A stretch of DNA of 64,000 nt from 13-2-20CM-68-14 sp046733295 (GCA_046733295.1 JBKPOY010000015.1:1-64000), one strand, 5' to 3'; positions 49,098 through 57,187 are shown, counted from the first letter of the stretch. Notes: generated from the sequence alone by a model not told the origin. Made by a program: numbers and translations.

Positions 49098-49103
49098 GGG
49101 GCA

Positions 49104-49109
49104 AGCGTA
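49104..49109 (-). promoter_or_regulatory. TACGCT -10 box of the cNMP-binding gene
   Basis: On the minus strand TACGCT ends 6 nt before the GTG at 49097, the window's standard leaderless spacing. Confidence 0.45.
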
Positions 49110-49146
49110 GTAGTGACCAGGGCGCGCCGACGGGTGTAACGACGGT

Positions 49147-49995
49147 GTGCGCAAGAAGGCGCTCTTGTTCGTGCCGCTCCTGGCCGTGAGCATCGCCGCC
49201 ACGGCGGCTCCGCCCAAGCCGCGGTTTGCGACGCCGTACGACCTCGTGCGGGCGTCGCGGGCGGAGCTGTGGATCGCGGACGGCCCCTCGGGAGGCGTGG
49301 TGCGGTTCGACCCGCGCTCGCGTCGGCTCGCGCTCGTCGCGCGTATTCGCGGCAGCGAGCTCGTGGGGATCTCGCGCGCCGGTGGAGCGTCGTACGTGTC
49401 GGACATCAGACGCGGGATCGTCTGGAGGGTCGGCCCGAAAGGGCGGGTCTCGTCGTTCGCGCGCGTGCCCGCCGCGACCGACTCCGTGGTGCGCGGCAGC
49501 ACGCTGTACGTCGGCAGCCTGGAGAAAGGGATCTATTCCGTCGACCTGCAGACGCGCCGAAAGCGGCTGGTCAACCGGTCGCTGCGGCCGCACGGGCTGA
49601 CGCTCGACCCCGACGGCCGGCTCGTCGCCGTGAGCCCGCCCCAGGGGATCTACCGCGTCGACCCGAGCGGCGGCACGACGCTCCTCCTCGCCGCCGACGC
49701 TGCCAGGGCGGCCTTCTCGCGCGACGGGCGCCTTTACTTCGTGCAGGGCAGTCCCGAGGGAGCCACAGTGCGCCGCCTCGAGGCGGACGGCTCGGTCACC
49801 CGGATCGCCGGCACGGGTCGGATCGGCCCCGACGGGGAGAATGTGCCGGCGACGAGCGTCGGACTGCAGATCAGCGCCATTCTCTTCGCGCGTGACGGCT
49901 CGCTGCTGCTCGGCCAGGCCGCACCGCGACCGGCGAAGATCCGCCGGGTCGACCTCGCGACGGGAAGGATCACGACCGTCGTCCGGAGCCCATAG
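49147..49995 (+). CDS. Secreted beta-propeller (NHL/SMP-30-like) protein
   Basis: The 282-residue product has a signal peptide (KKALLFVPLLAVSIAATA) and repeated four-stranded blades: ELWIADGPSGGVVRFD, GIVWRVGPKG, GIYSVDLQT, GIYRVDPSG, and ARDGSLLLG near the end. Such propellers bind ligands or hydrolyse lactones (SMP-30) but no catalytic metal site is clear. The start is GTG 49147. A hairpin terminator lies between it and the convergent M36-like peptidase gene. Function unknown. Confidence 0.7.
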   Translation: MRKKALLFVPLLAVSIAATAAPPKPRFATPYDLVRASRAELWIADGPSGGVVRFDPRSRRLALVARIRGSELVGISRAGGASYVSDIRRGIVWRVGPKGRVSSFARVPAATDSVVRGSTLYVGSLEKGIYSVDLQTRRKRLVNRSLRPHGLTLDPDGRLVAVSPPQGIYRVDPSGGTTLLLAADAARAAFSRDGRLYFVQGSPEGATVRRLEADGSVTRIAGTGRIGPDGENVPATSVGLQISAILFARDGSLLLGQAAPRPAKIRRVDLATGRITTVVRSP

Positions 49996-50003
49996 GAGGC
50001 GGC

Positions 50004-50029
50004 AGAGGGGCGCCCGGAGGCGCCCCTCT
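50004..50029. terminator. Bidirectional hairpin terminator
   Basis: AGAGGGGCGCC (50004-50014) pairs perfectly with GGCGCCCCTCT (50019-50029) around a CGGA tetraloop, between two convergent genes. Confidence 0.75.
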
Positions 50030-50041
50030 CGATAAGAGCGG

Positions 50042-51088
50042 CTACAGGATTCCGCGCGACACGAAGGCGGCCTTGACGGCCACCTCGGTGCCGGGGTACA
50101 GCGACGCCGCTGCGCTCACGGTCCGATTCGCGAGCTCGACCATCGTCGTGCCCGGGAAGTTGAACTGGGCCGCGAGGATGATCGTGTCGGCGACGTCGTG
50201 GCCGAGCGCCTGACGGATGTCCCAGAGGGCGCGCGACCAGATCTGGCCGTCGTGGTGAACCTCGCCGTTCAGATCGCCGGGGTAATGCAGGTTCCGGTCG
50301 ACCCTGCGCAGGCAGTGGGGCACCGTCGAGGTGTAGGAGACGGAGTCCCAGTCGGCGACGCACGCGAGGTCGCTGCTGACCTGGACGTTGTTTGCCCGAG
50401 AGACGACATCGGAGACCGTCACGGCCCAGTAGTCGCCGAAGCCCTCGCTGATCGCTCCGGCCTCCTCCGAGCCGAAGACGAAGCCCTGGCCGACATGAAT
50501 TGCGTGGCCGTACTCGTGCAGGATCACCTCGGCGTCCTCGGCGTCGTCGACGCCGCCCTTGCCGAAGCGGAGCTCGTCCTTCGGATGGTCGGTCTCGAAG
50601 GAGTTGTCGAGGCCCCACTGGTTGATCCGCGCGTCCTGCGACTCGTTGTTCACGCCCGGGAAGCGGCCGGTACCGAAGCCGAGGCTCCGGATATACCGCT
50701 GCGATTCCGTCATCCAGTAGTAGGCCATGACCTGCTCGAACTCGTCGTCGTGGCGGTTGTAGTTGAAGGTGTTGGTCGGCGAGTACGCCGGATTGCCCGT
50801 CTCGCTGACGATGTTCGCCCAGCGGCCGCGCAGGAAGCCGCTGCCGTCGAGGTCCCTCAGCGTCACCTGGTGGTAGGCGGGCTGCAGGGCCGCGTAGTCG
50901 GCGTCCTTCTGGTCGGTCAGGCTCTCGCGGAACGCGAAGGTCCCGACGCCGAGGTCGGCAACGGGGTTCGGCACGAAAGCCCTCGCCGTCCCTGTGCTGG
51001 TGCCCGGGCCGGGCTTGGCTGCTCCGGCCGTGCCGGCGGCGATGCCCACGATCGCGGCCACGGCGAGGCCGATCACAATTCGCTTCAA
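50042..51088 (-). CDS. Secreted metallopeptidase, M36 (fungalysin)-like
   Basis: The 348-residue product starts at TTG 51088 with GGGGAGGGG upstream and has a signal peptide ending near AGA. The zinc motif is HEYGHAIHVGQGF, and the downstream E is in EEAGAISEGFGDYWA, as in M36 fungalysins. DLNGEVHHDGQIWSRAL, a conserved M36 block, follows. The N-terminal propeptide (FTP) typical of fungalysins is absent, so this is a short form. It probably degrades extracellular protein. Its neighbour is a beta-propeller gene, converging through a shared terminator. Confidence 0.82.
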   Translation of the reverse strand: MKRIVIGLAVAAIVGIAAGTAGAAKPGPGTSTGTARAFVPNPVADLGVGTFAFRESLTDQKDADYAALQPAYHQVTLRDLDGSGFLRGRWANIVSETGNPAYSPTNTFNYNRHDDEFEQVMAYYWMTESQRYIRSLGFGTGRFPGVNNESQDARINQWGLDNSFETDHPKDELRFGKGGVDDAEDAEVILHEYGHAIHVGQGFVFGSEEAGAISEGFGDYWAVTVSDVVSRANNVQVSSDLACVADWDSVSYTSTVPHCLRRVDRNLHYPGDLNGEVHHDGQIWSRALWDIRQALGHDVADTIILAAQFNFPGTTMVELANRTVSAAASLYPGTEVAVKAAFVSRGIL

Positions 51089-51174
51089 GGTCCCCTCCCC
51101 TGTCGATGGCTGATGCGGAGCACAGGGTAGCCGTGAAATCGAGAGGCGTCTATCGGCGCTCGACAGGCCGAAAC

Positions 51175-51180
51175 TACAAT
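51175..51180 (+). promoter_or_regulatory. TACAAT -10 box of pdxT
   Basis: TACAAT ends 7 nt before the GTG at 51188 and overlaps the ATG at 51179, so the ATG cannot be on the transcript. The GTG is therefore the start. Confidence 0.55.
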
Positions 51181-51187
51181 GGTTTTC

Positions 51188-51754
51188 GTGGCCGAACGCC
51201 CTCGCATCGGCATCCTTGCCGTCCAGGGAAACTTCCGCGAGCACGCGGCGATGCTCCGTCGCCTGGGCGCAGACCCGGTCGAGGTCCGCAAGCCCGATCA
51301 GCTGACGGGCCTGGACGGGCTCGTGCTCCCGGGCGGCGAATCGACGACGTTCATGCGCTTGATGCGCCTCTACGGAATCGACGAGGCGTTGCGCGCGTTC
51401 GACCAGCCGGTCCTGGGCACCTGTGCGGGGATGATCGTCCTCGACCGCAACCACCTCGGCTCGCTCGACGTCGAGGTCGACCGGAACGCGTACGGCCGGC
51501 AGGTGGCGAGCTTCGAGGCCGACCTGGCGCTCGCCGGCGAGGAGAAGCCCTTGCGGGGTGTCTTCATCCGGGCGCCGCGGGTTCGGGACGTGGGGCCCGA
51601 AGTCGAGATCCTCGCCGAGCTCGACGGCGAGCCGGTTCTGCTTCGCCAGGGCCGGTTCCTCGTCGCCTCGTTCCATCCTGAGCTGACGGACGACACGCGG
51701 GTCCACGAACGGTTTCTCGAGCTGGTGGAGGAGGAGCGGAGTGTCCGGGCATAG
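51188..51754 (+). CDS. pdxT: Pyridoxal 5'-phosphate synthase glutaminase PdxT
   Basis: The 188-residue product is a class I glutaminase: GILAVQGNFREHAAML, LVLPGGESTTF (oxyanion region), the nucleophile in LGTCAGMIVL and the His/Glu pair in SFHPELTDD. It feeds ammonia to PdxS for PLP synthesis. The start is set at GTG 51188 by the -10 box; an ATG three codons earlier would otherwise be possible. Its stop overlaps yebC by 14 bp, so the two form an operon with ruvC-A-B further on, though yebC and ruvC are separated by a convergent gene. Confidence 0.93.
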   Translation: MAERPRIGILAVQGNFREHAAMLRRLGADPVEVRKPDQLTGLDGLVLPGGESTTFMRLMRLYGIDEALRAFDQPVLGTCAGMIVLDRNHLGSLDVEVDRNAYGRQVASFEADLALAGEEKPLRGVFIRAPRVRDVGPEVEILAELDGEPVLLRQGRFLVASFHPELTDDTRVHERFLELVEEERSVRA

Positions 51755-52496
51755 CAAGTGGTCGTCGATCAAGCACAAGAAGGGCGCCGCCGACGCAAAG
51801 CGCGGCAAGCTCTTCTCGAAGCTCGCGCGGGCGATCATCGTCGCGGCGCGCGAGGGCGGCCCGGACCCGACGGGCAACCTGGCCCTTCAGAACGCGATCG
51901 AGAAGGCGCGCTCCTACTCGATGCCGAAGGACAACATCGAGCGCGCGATCGCCCGCGGCTCGGGCGCGGGCGAGGACACCGAGGCCTTCGAGCACATCAC
52001 GTACGAGGGGTACGGGCCGAACGGCGTCGCAATCATCGTCGAGGCGCTGACCGACAACCGCAACCGGACGGCAGCCGAGGTGCGCCACGTCTTCTCCAAG
52101 CACGACGGCAACCTGGGAACGTCGGGCGCCGTCGCGTGGCTGTTCGAGCGGCGGGGCGTGATCCTCGTCGACGCCGATCGCGCAGACGAGGACGAGGTCA
52201 CACTCGCGGCGGCCGACGGCGGCGCCGAGGACGTCACCCAGGACGGCTCCAGCTTCGAGGTCACGACGTCGCCGGAGACGCTCAGCTCCGTGCGCGAGGC
52301 GCTCGAGCAGGCCGGTATCGACGTGGAGTCCGCCGAAACGACGCTGGTCGCGAAGACGACGGTTGAGCTCGGGGACGAGGCTGCGGCCCGCAAGACGTTG
52401 CGCCTGATCGACGCGCTCGAAGAGCTCGACGACGTCAGTGAGGTGCACGCGAACTTCGACATCCCCGAGCACCTGCTCGAGGCCGTTGCCGGCTAG
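51741..52496 (+). CDS. yebC: YebC/PmpR-family regulator or translation factor
   Basis: The 251-residue product has the strict N-terminal SGHSKWSSIKHKKGAADAKR, GGPDPTGNLALQNAIEKAR, YEGYGPNGVAIIVE and FSKHDGNLGTSGAVAW segments of YebC proteins, and ends in the C-terminal LEDVSEVHANFD-like block (ELDDVSEVHANFDIPE). It was first described as a transcription regulator; newer work links it to ribosome rescue on proline stretches. The GTG start lies inside pdxT. Its stop codon lies in a palindrome shared with the convergent gene. Confidence 0.95.
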   Translation: MSGHSKWSSIKHKKGAADAKRGKLFSKLARAIIVAAREGGPDPTGNLALQNAIEKARSYSMPKDNIERAIARGSGAGEDTEAFEHITYEGYGPNGVAIIVEALTDNRNRTAAEVRHVFSKHDGNLGTSGAVAWLFERRGVILVDADRADEDEVTLAAADGGAEDVTQDGSSFEVTTSPETLSSVREALEQAGIDVESAETTLVAKTTVELGDEAAARKTLRLIDALEELDDVSEVHANFDIPEHLLEAVAG

Positions 52497-52512
52497 CTAG
52501 CCGGCCGGCTAG
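52489..52512. terminator. Palindromes at convergent stop codons
   Basis: GCCGGCTAGCTAGCCGGC (52489-52506) and CTAGCCGGCCGGCTAG (52497-52512) overlap and contain the yebC and cupredoxin-PASTA stop codons. No T-tract follows. Terminator or transcript-end structure is possible. Confidence 0.4.
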
Positions 52513-53210
52513 TGCCGTCTGCCGCGGCTGACCACGAGGGCGACCTTCGACCCCGCGGGTAGCCGGCGTCCGGCGCGCGGCCGCTGGGCGAGCACCCGGC
52601 CCCGGCGCATCGTCTTCGTGTAGGCGAGCCTGACGCGCCCCGCGCGGCAGTGCGAACGGCGGAGCCGCCGTCTCGCGACGACGAGGCGCCGCCCGACCAC
52701 GGACGGCACCACGCAGCGGGGCGCTGGCCGCCGCGGGACGGTGACGGTCGTCGTCGTCGTCGTTTGCGTGGACGTCCCGACGGTTGTCGTTGTCTGGGGA
52801 ATGGTCGTCGAGCCCGTGCTCGTGGAGCCGGACGTCGTCCCGCCGCCCGTGACGGTGAAGTAGCCGACCATCGTGAGCGGGTGCGCGTCGCAGATGAACT
52901 GGTACGTGCCGGCGGTCAGGGTCACCGTCCAGGTCGTCGTCTCGATCCCGACGACGCTGGTCGTCTGGTCGACGCCGGGGCCCGTCAGGCGGAAATTGTG
53001 GATGTTCGAGTTGTCGTGCACCTCGATGTCGTACGTCCCGGCCGGGAGGCTGGTGACCGCCATGCCGCCGCTGTCCTCGAGCGTGATCGTGTCGAGCCCG
53101 TCGACGGTCGCGATCAGCTTCGGGTTCGCGGCGTCGCCGGTTCGAGGGAGCGCAAAGGCGCTCACTGCGCCGAGGAGCGCCACGAGCGACAGGACGGCTG
53201 CAGCCCTCAC
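52509..53210 (-). CDS. Secreted cupredoxin with C-terminal PASTA domain
   Basis: The 233-residue product has a signal peptide (VLSLVALLGAVSAFA), a cupredoxin domain (about residues 30-120) with HNFRLTGPGVD and FICDAHPLTMVGYF (Cys, His, Met copper-type ligands), a Thr/Ser-rich linker, and a C-terminal PASTA-like domain (CVVPSVVGRRLVVARRRLR then RVLAQRPRAGRRLPAG, about 165-230). PASTA domains bind peptidoglycan or beta-lactams in kinases and penicillin-binding proteins. A cupredoxin-PASTA fusion is unusual and suggests copper protein tethered to the cell wall. GTG start at 53210. Confidence 0.75.
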   Translation of the reverse strand: MRAAAVLSLVALLGAVSAFALPRTGDAANPKLIATVDGLDTITLEDSGGMAVTSLPAGTYDIEVHDNSNIHNFRLTGPGVDQTTSVVGIETTTWTVTLTAGTYQFICDAHPLTMVGYFTVTGGGTTSGSTSTGSTTIPQTTTTVGTSTQTTTTTTVTVPRRPAPRCVVPSVVGRRLVVARRRLRRSHCRAGRVRLAYTKTMRRGRVLAQRPRAGRRLPAGSKVALVVSRGRRH

Positions 53211-53277
53211 CTCGAAGGGATCTACGCCGAAAGGGGGAACTTCGGATTTTCCAGGCAGGAACGTCCGACCCGGTCCC

Positions 53278-53283
53278 TAACCT
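53278..53283 (+). promoter_or_regulatory. TAACCT -10 box of ruvC
   Basis: TAACCT ends 6 nt before the GTG of ruvC at 53290 (leaderless). Confidence 0.5.
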
Positions 53284-53289
53284 CGCACC

Positions 53290-53775
53290 GTGAGAGTTCT
53301 CGGAATCGATCCGGGCACAGCCGCATGCGGGTGGGGAATCGTCCACGAAAAAGGCGGCCGCCTCCGGGCGGTGGAGTGGGACTGCTGGCGAACGCCGGCG
53401 GGTCGCCGCCCCGAGCTGCGCCTGAAGACGATCTTCGAGGGCGTCCAGGATCTCGTGGAGGAGTTTGCGCCGGACGCCGTCGTGCTCGAGGAATCCTTCG
53501 TCGGCGCCGACGCCCGCACCGCGCTCTCCGTCGGCCAGGCGCGCGGTGCCGTCATGGTCGCCGCCGCCTCCGTCGGCGTCGAGTGTGCTGAGTACGCCCC
53601 CGCGCGCGTGAAGCAGACCGTCTGCGGCTACGGCCGGGCGGAGAAGGCGCAGGTGCAGCGAATGGTCATGGCGATCCTCGGGCTCAAGCAGCCGCCGACT
53701 CCTCACCACGCGGCGGATGCCCTCGCCGTCGCGATCTGCCACGCGCTCGCGCCGCCGCTGCTCAAGATCGCCTAG
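53290..53775 (+). CDS. ruvC: Crossover junction endodeoxyribonuclease RuvC
   Basis: The 161-residue product shows the RNase H-like active site: RVLGIDPGTAACGWG (first Asp), VVLEESFVGADARTALSVGQ (Glu) and HHAADALAVAICHA (His and Asp). It resolves Holliday junctions with RuvAB. It is followed by ruvA (42 bp) and ruvB, the normal order. The GTG start is leaderless from TAACCT. Confidence 0.95.
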   Translation: MRVLGIDPGTAACGWGIVHEKGGRLRAVEWDCWRTPAGRRPELRLKTIFEGVQDLVEEFAPDAVVLEESFVGADARTALSVGQARGAVMVAAASVGVECAEYAPARVKQTVCGYGRAEKAQVQRMVMAILGLKQPPTPHHAADALAVAICHALAPPLLKIA

Positions 53776-53805
53776 GCCCGTCGCAGGATCATCCGATCGC
53801 GCGCC

Positions 53806-53811
53806 TAACCT
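53806..53811 (+). promoter_or_regulatory. TAACCT -10 box of ruvA
   Basis: Identical to the ruvC box and again 6 nt before the start codon (ATG 53818), so ruvAB may have its own leaderless transcript. Confidence 0.5.
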
Positions 53812-53817
53812 GACCCC

Positions 53818-54390
53818 ATGATCTCGCGCCTCCGCGGGGAGGTTGTCACGCGCTCGGCGAGCGGCGTAGTGCTCGACGTCGGCGGTGTCGGCTACCTCGT
53901 CAATCCGACGGCGAGCGCGCGCCGAAAGGCGGAGCCCGGGGGAGAGGTCGTGCTCGAGACCTACCTCCACGTGCGGGAGGACGTGCTGCAGCTCTTCGGC
54001 TTCGCGGAGCCGGCGGAGCGCAACCTGTTCGAGCTCCTGCTCTCCGTCCAGGGCGTGGGCCCGAAGGTCGCGCTGGCGATCGTCTCGGGCTCGTCCCCTG
54101 ACGAGCTCCGGCGCGCGATTGCACTCGAGGACACGGCCCGGTTCCAGGCGATCCCCGGTATCGGCAAGAAGACGGCGCAGCGGGTCGTCATGGAGTTGAG
54201 GGAGAAGCTGGGCACGGTCGGGGAGGCCGCGGAGCCGACGCCCCTGTCGCCGAAGCCGCACCTCGTCGCCCGCGACGCGCTGGTCGAGCTCGGCTACTCC
54301 CTGGCCGAGGCCGAGGAGGCGCTGGCCGGGACGGATCCGGAGGCGTCGCCGGAGGAACGCGTCCGCGAGGCGTTGAAGAAGGCGGCGTGA
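53818..54390 (+). CDS. ruvA: Holliday junction branch migration protein RuvA
   Basis: The 190-residue product has the N-terminal OB-fold (MISRLRGEVV, ETYLHVREDVLQLFGF), the tandem HhH domain (VQGVGPKVALAIVSG and IPGIGKKTAQRVVMELREK) and the C-terminal RuvB-binding three-helix domain (ALVELGYSLAEAEEAL). Length is as usual. It overlaps ruvB by 4 bp (GTGA). Confidence 0.96.
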   Translation: MISRLRGEVVTRSASGVVLDVGGVGYLVNPTASARRKAEPGGEVVLETYLHVREDVLQLFGFAEPAERNLFELLLSVQGVGPKVALAIVSGSSPDELRRAIALEDTARFQAIPGIGKKTAQRVVMELREKLGTVGEAAEPTPLSPKPHLVARDALVELGYSLAEAEEALAGTDPEASPEERVREALKKAA

Positions 54391-55427
54391 GCGCTTCCAG
54401 CGCAGCGGCCGAAGAGAGCAGGTTCCTCGCGCCGGCGATCAGGCCGGAGGAGGACGAGCTCGAGCGCTCGCTGCGCCCGCGCAGCCTCGACGAGTTCGTC
54501 GGCCAGGAGCGCGTCAAGGAGCAGCTCGCGATCACGCTCGAGGCCGCCAAGGGCCGCCGCGAGGCCCTCGACCACCTGCTGCTGATCGGGCCGCCCGGGC
54601 TCGGGAAGACGAGCCTCGCGTTCATCGTCCGCGAGGAGCTGGGCGTCGCACTGCGTTCGGTCGCGGGGCCGGCGCTCGAGCGGAAGGGTGACGTCGCGGC
54701 GATCCTGACCGGGCTCCAGGAGCGCGACATCCTCTTCGTCGACGAGATTCACCGCCTCTCGCGGGCCGTCGAGGAGATCCTCTACCCGGCGCTCGAGGAT
54801 TTCCGGCTCGACATCGTCGTCGGCCAGGGCCCGGCCGCGCGGACCCTGACGCTCGACCTGCCGCCCTTCACCTTGATCGGCGCGACGACCCGGACAGGCT
54901 TGCTGACGACACCGCTGCGCGACCGCTTCGGCATGACGTTCCGGCTCGAGCACTACGAGCCGCACGAGCTCGCGGTGATCGTCCGGCGCTCCGCGCGCAT
55001 CCTCGGCGTCGAGATCTCCGAGGAGGCGGCGACGGAGATCGCGGGGCGCGCTCGAGGGACGCCGCGGATCGCTAACCGCATCCTGCGGCGAGTCCGCGAC
55101 GTGGCGGAGGTGCGCCACCAGGGCAGGATCACGCTCGAGATCGCACGTGAGGCGCTCGAGCTGATGGAGGTCGACGAGGGCGGGCTCGAGCGCTCCGACC
55201 GGGCGCTTCTGAGGGCGATCGTCGAGAAGTTCGACGGCGGCCCGGTCGGACTCTCCACGCTGGCAGTCGCGCTCGGCGAGGAACCGGACACGATCGAGGA
55301 CGTGTACGAGCCGTACCTGCTCCAGCTGGGCTTCATCCAGCGGACGCCCCGCGGCCGGATCGTGACGAAGCTCGGCCGGGCGCACGTGGGCGACGGGTCC
55401 GAAACGGACGCCGGCCGGCTCTTCTAG
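54387..55427 (+). CDS. ruvB: Holliday junction branch migration ATPase RuvB
   Basis: The 346-residue product has FVGQERVKEQL, Walker A GPPGLGKTSLA, Walker B LFVDEIHRL, sensor 1 GATTRTGLL and the C-terminal winged helix (LGFIQRTPRGRIVT). It is the hexameric motor driving branch migration with RuvA. The GTG start overlaps ruvA. No other gene follows in the operon; the next gene starts 143 bp later with its own -10 box. Confidence 0.97.
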   Translation: MSASSAAAEESRFLAPAIRPEEDELERSLRPRSLDEFVGQERVKEQLAITLEAAKGRREALDHLLLIGPPGLGKTSLAFIVREELGVALRSVAGPALERKGDVAAILTGLQERDILFVDEIHRLSRAVEEILYPALEDFRLDIVVGQGPAARTLTLDLPPFTLIGATTRTGLLTTPLRDRFGMTFRLEHYEPHELAVIVRRSARILGVEISEEAATEIAGRARGTPRIANRILRRVRDVAEVRHQGRITLEIAREALELMEVDEGGLERSDRALLRAIVEKFDGGPVGLSTLAVALGEEPDTIEDVYEPYLLQLGFIQRTPRGRIVTKLGRAHVGDGSETDAGRLF

Positions 55428-55557
55428 CCGAGGCACCGCCCGCGCCGGCCAGGTCCAACCTGCAACGAATGTGTGACGTTTCGTCCACACCCGTCCGCGC
55501 GCGCCGGTTCGTGGGGACAGTCCCCACCGCACTGCCACCAACGGCCTCGGACGGCAG

Positions 55558-55563
55558 TACGCT
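55558..55563 (+). promoter_or_regulatory. TACGCT -10 box of the 55571 gene
   Basis: TACGCT ends 7 nt before the ATG at 55571. Confidence 0.45.
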
Positions 55564-55570
55564 GACCCGA

Positions 55571-55909
55571 ATGTCCGAGCTCTGGGTTCCGGGAGGGCCG
55601 TCGGCCGACGACTTCATCGCCCGTGTCCACCAGCAGATCGCGCGCTTCGCGGAGGCCCGTGGGCTCCCTCAGGCGCGGGTCGAAGTCGGGCTCCGTGACG
55701 GAGCGCTGCTCGTCCTCGACACCATCTCGCCCGAGCCGGGGTACGGCTTCATCACCCTCCGTCCCCATCCTGAGGACGGGGGCGAGCGGGAGGAGCTGAT
55801 CGTCCCGCTCGCCTCGGTCGCCCGCATCCGCATCTCGCCGGCCGAAGACGAGCCGCATTTCGGCTTCGCCCTCCCGGAAGACGCGCCTAGCTCTCCGCCA
55901 GCGTCTTGA
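55571..55909 (+). CDS. Small hypothetical protein
   Basis: The 112-residue product from ATG 55571 has a helical N-terminal half (FIARVHQQIARFAEARGL) and strands in the C-terminal half (VEVGLRDGALLVLDTI, GYGFITLRPH, ELIVPLASVARIRIS). No cysteines or membrane segments are present and no family is recognised. The -10 box supports the start. The last 23 bases overlap the convergent AHSA1 gene. Function unknown. Confidence 0.6.
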   Translation: MSELWVPGGPSADDFIARVHQQIARFAEARGLPQARVEVGLRDGALLVLDTISPEPGYGFITLRPHPEDGGEREELIVPLASVARIRISPAEDEPHFGFALPEDAPSSPPAS

Positions 55910-56354
55910 ACTTGCCGAGCACGCCCAGCCAGTTCGAGTCGTAGTCGTCCCGAGCCTCCTGAGCCCGGTCACCGTAAGGCTCCCAGCCGCTGTGGACGAG
56001 GTCGACCCGGGTCCCGCTGCCCTCGGGCGTGAAGCTGACCTCGATCTCCGTGGCGGTGGGCGCCTCGGGGTTCACCTTCCACTCGAGCACGAACCGGTGG
56101 GGCGGCTCGAAGGCGGCGACGTTGGCCCAGAAGCCTTCGCCGCCGTCGCTGCGACGCTCGTAGACGCGCCCGCCGACCCGCGGCTCGAAGACCGCGGTCT
56201 CGGGGCGCTTCCCCGTCGACATGACCTCGACCGAATGCGTCTCGAGCGGCCACCACGTGCCGATCCGCTCCGTGAACACCTCGAAGGCGTGCTCGACCGG
56301 GACGTCGACCGTGATCGACTTCCTGATCGCCAGATGCTGCGCCTGCGCGCTCAT
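55887..56354 (-). CDS. AHSA1/SRPBCC-family protein
   Basis: The 155-residue product has the START/AHSA1 layout: KSITVDVPVEHAFEVFTERIGTWW with the N-terminal strand and helix, VGGRVYERRSDGGEGFW, HRFVLEWKVNPEAP, and a C-terminal helix. These proteins bind hydrophobic ligands or chaperone Hsp90; in ArsR-coupled form they are thought to be regulators or detoxification proteins. It overlaps the ArsR gene (ATGA), the standard ArsR-AHSA1 pair. Confidence 0.85.
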   Translation of the reverse strand: MSAQAQHLAIRKSITVDVPVEHAFEVFTERIGTWWPLETHSVEVMSTGKRPETAVFEPRVGGRVYERRSDGGEGFWANVAAFEPPHRFVLEWKVNPEAPTATEIEVSFTPEGSGTRVDLVHSGWEPYGDRAQEARDDYDSNWLGVLGKFKTLAES

Positions 56355-56665
56355 TCCATCCTCCTCTCGCTTGCCTCGGCCGCGGCCTTGAAGTCCGCGA
56401 GCGCGGCCGTCCAGAACCGGTCGAAGTAGCCGCGTAGCTCGGCCAGCCCGTCCGGATCGAGCCGGTAGAGACGGCGCGTCCCGTCGGGGCGCTCCGTCAC
56501 GAGGCCTGCGTCTTTCAAGACGCGCAGGTGCTGCGAGACCGCCGGGCGGCTGACCGGCAGCTTCGCGGCGATCTCCCCGACGGCGCGGGGTCCCTCGCGA
56601 AGCTGCTCGAAGATCGCCCGCCGGGTCGGGTCACCGAGCGCGCCTATGGTTCCTTCGTAAGCCAT
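56351..56665 (-). CDS. ArsR/SmtB-family transcriptional regulator
   Basis: The 104-residue winged-helix protein has ALGDPTRRAIFEQLREGP, the recognition helix VSRPAVSQHLRVLKDAGLV and the wing ERPDGTRRLYRLD. It lacks the CxC metal-binding motifs of arsenic sensors, so another signal is likely. ATG 56665 (or GTG three bases earlier) follows a TACACT box inside an operator-like palindrome, so it probably represses its own operon with the AHSA1 gene. Confidence 0.9.
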   Translation of the reverse strand: MAYEGTIGALGDPTRRAIFEQLREGPRAVGEIAAKLPVSRPAVSQHLRVLKDAGLVTERPDGTRRLYRLDPDGLAELRGYFDRFWTAALADFKAAAEASERRME

Positions 56666-56705
56666 CACTTACCGTAAGTGTAGGCTTACCGGTAGTCCGG
56701 GTCAA
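56666..56705 (-). promoter_or_regulatory. ArsR promoter and operator
   Basis: On the minus strand TTGACC (56705-56700) and TACACT (56682-56677) are 17 bp apart. CACTTACCGTAAGTG (56666-56680) is a perfect 7-bp inverted repeat around one base and covers the -10 box and the expected start site; ArsR binding here would block transcription. Confidence 0.65.
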
Positions 56706-56711
56706 GGCGGC

Positions 56712-57167
56712 TCAGCGTCGGAACTGCAGCTCGTGCCAGGACGGAATCGGCGCCACCTCCAGCAACGCGCGGTCTCCGCGCGGGTCGACATACGCGAACT
56801 CGCCTGTCTCGTCCTCCCACGCGACCTCGAGCCGGCCGTCCTTCACCCAGTGGTCGAGCCAGGCGCCCCGGAAAACGAGCTTCCGCAGCCAGTAGACGAG
56901 CGACTCGCCGTTCACGAGCGAGATGTGATCCCAGTGGCGCACCACGTAGAGGCCGAGGCCGCTGCGGGCGTCTGCGATCCGCCCGTCGGCCGTCAGCTCG
57001 ACGAGGTCCGCCGTCTCGTCCTCGTCGAGCTCATTCCCTTCGACGAGGCCGAGCTTGACCGCGGCCGCAGTCACGCGCTGTTCGAAGTCGAAGGCGTTGA
57101 AGCTGAAGCGATACCCGAGGAACTCGACGACGTAATCGTCGCCCGAGGAGTAGCTCGGATCCGGCAC
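56712..57167 (-). CDS. Hypothetical protein
   Basis: The 151-residue product from GTG 57167 has strands DDYVVEFLGYRFSF, SGLGLYVVRHWDHIS and ALLEVAPIPSWHEL, and helical LVEGNELDEDETADLVEL. No motif, signal or membrane segment is visible and no family is recognised. A TATCCT box on the minus strand ends 6 nt before the GTG. It is divergent from the membrane gene at 57201 across 33 bp. Function unknown. Confidence 0.6.
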   Translation of the reverse strand: MPDPSYSSGDDYVVEFLGYRFSFNAFDFEQRVTAAAVKLGLVEGNELDEDETADLVELTADGRIADARSGLGLYVVRHWDHISLVNGESLVYWLRKLVFRGAWLDHWVKDGRLEVAWEDETGEFAYVDPRGDRALLEVAPIPSWHELQFRR

Positions 57168-57173
57168 GACGGG

Positions 57174-57179
57174 AGGATA
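57174..57179 (-). promoter_or_regulatory. TATCCT -10 box of the 56712 gene
   Basis: It ends 6 nt before the minus-strand GTG at 57167; leaderless spacing. Confidence 0.4.
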
Positions 57180-57187
57180 ACCGCGGC

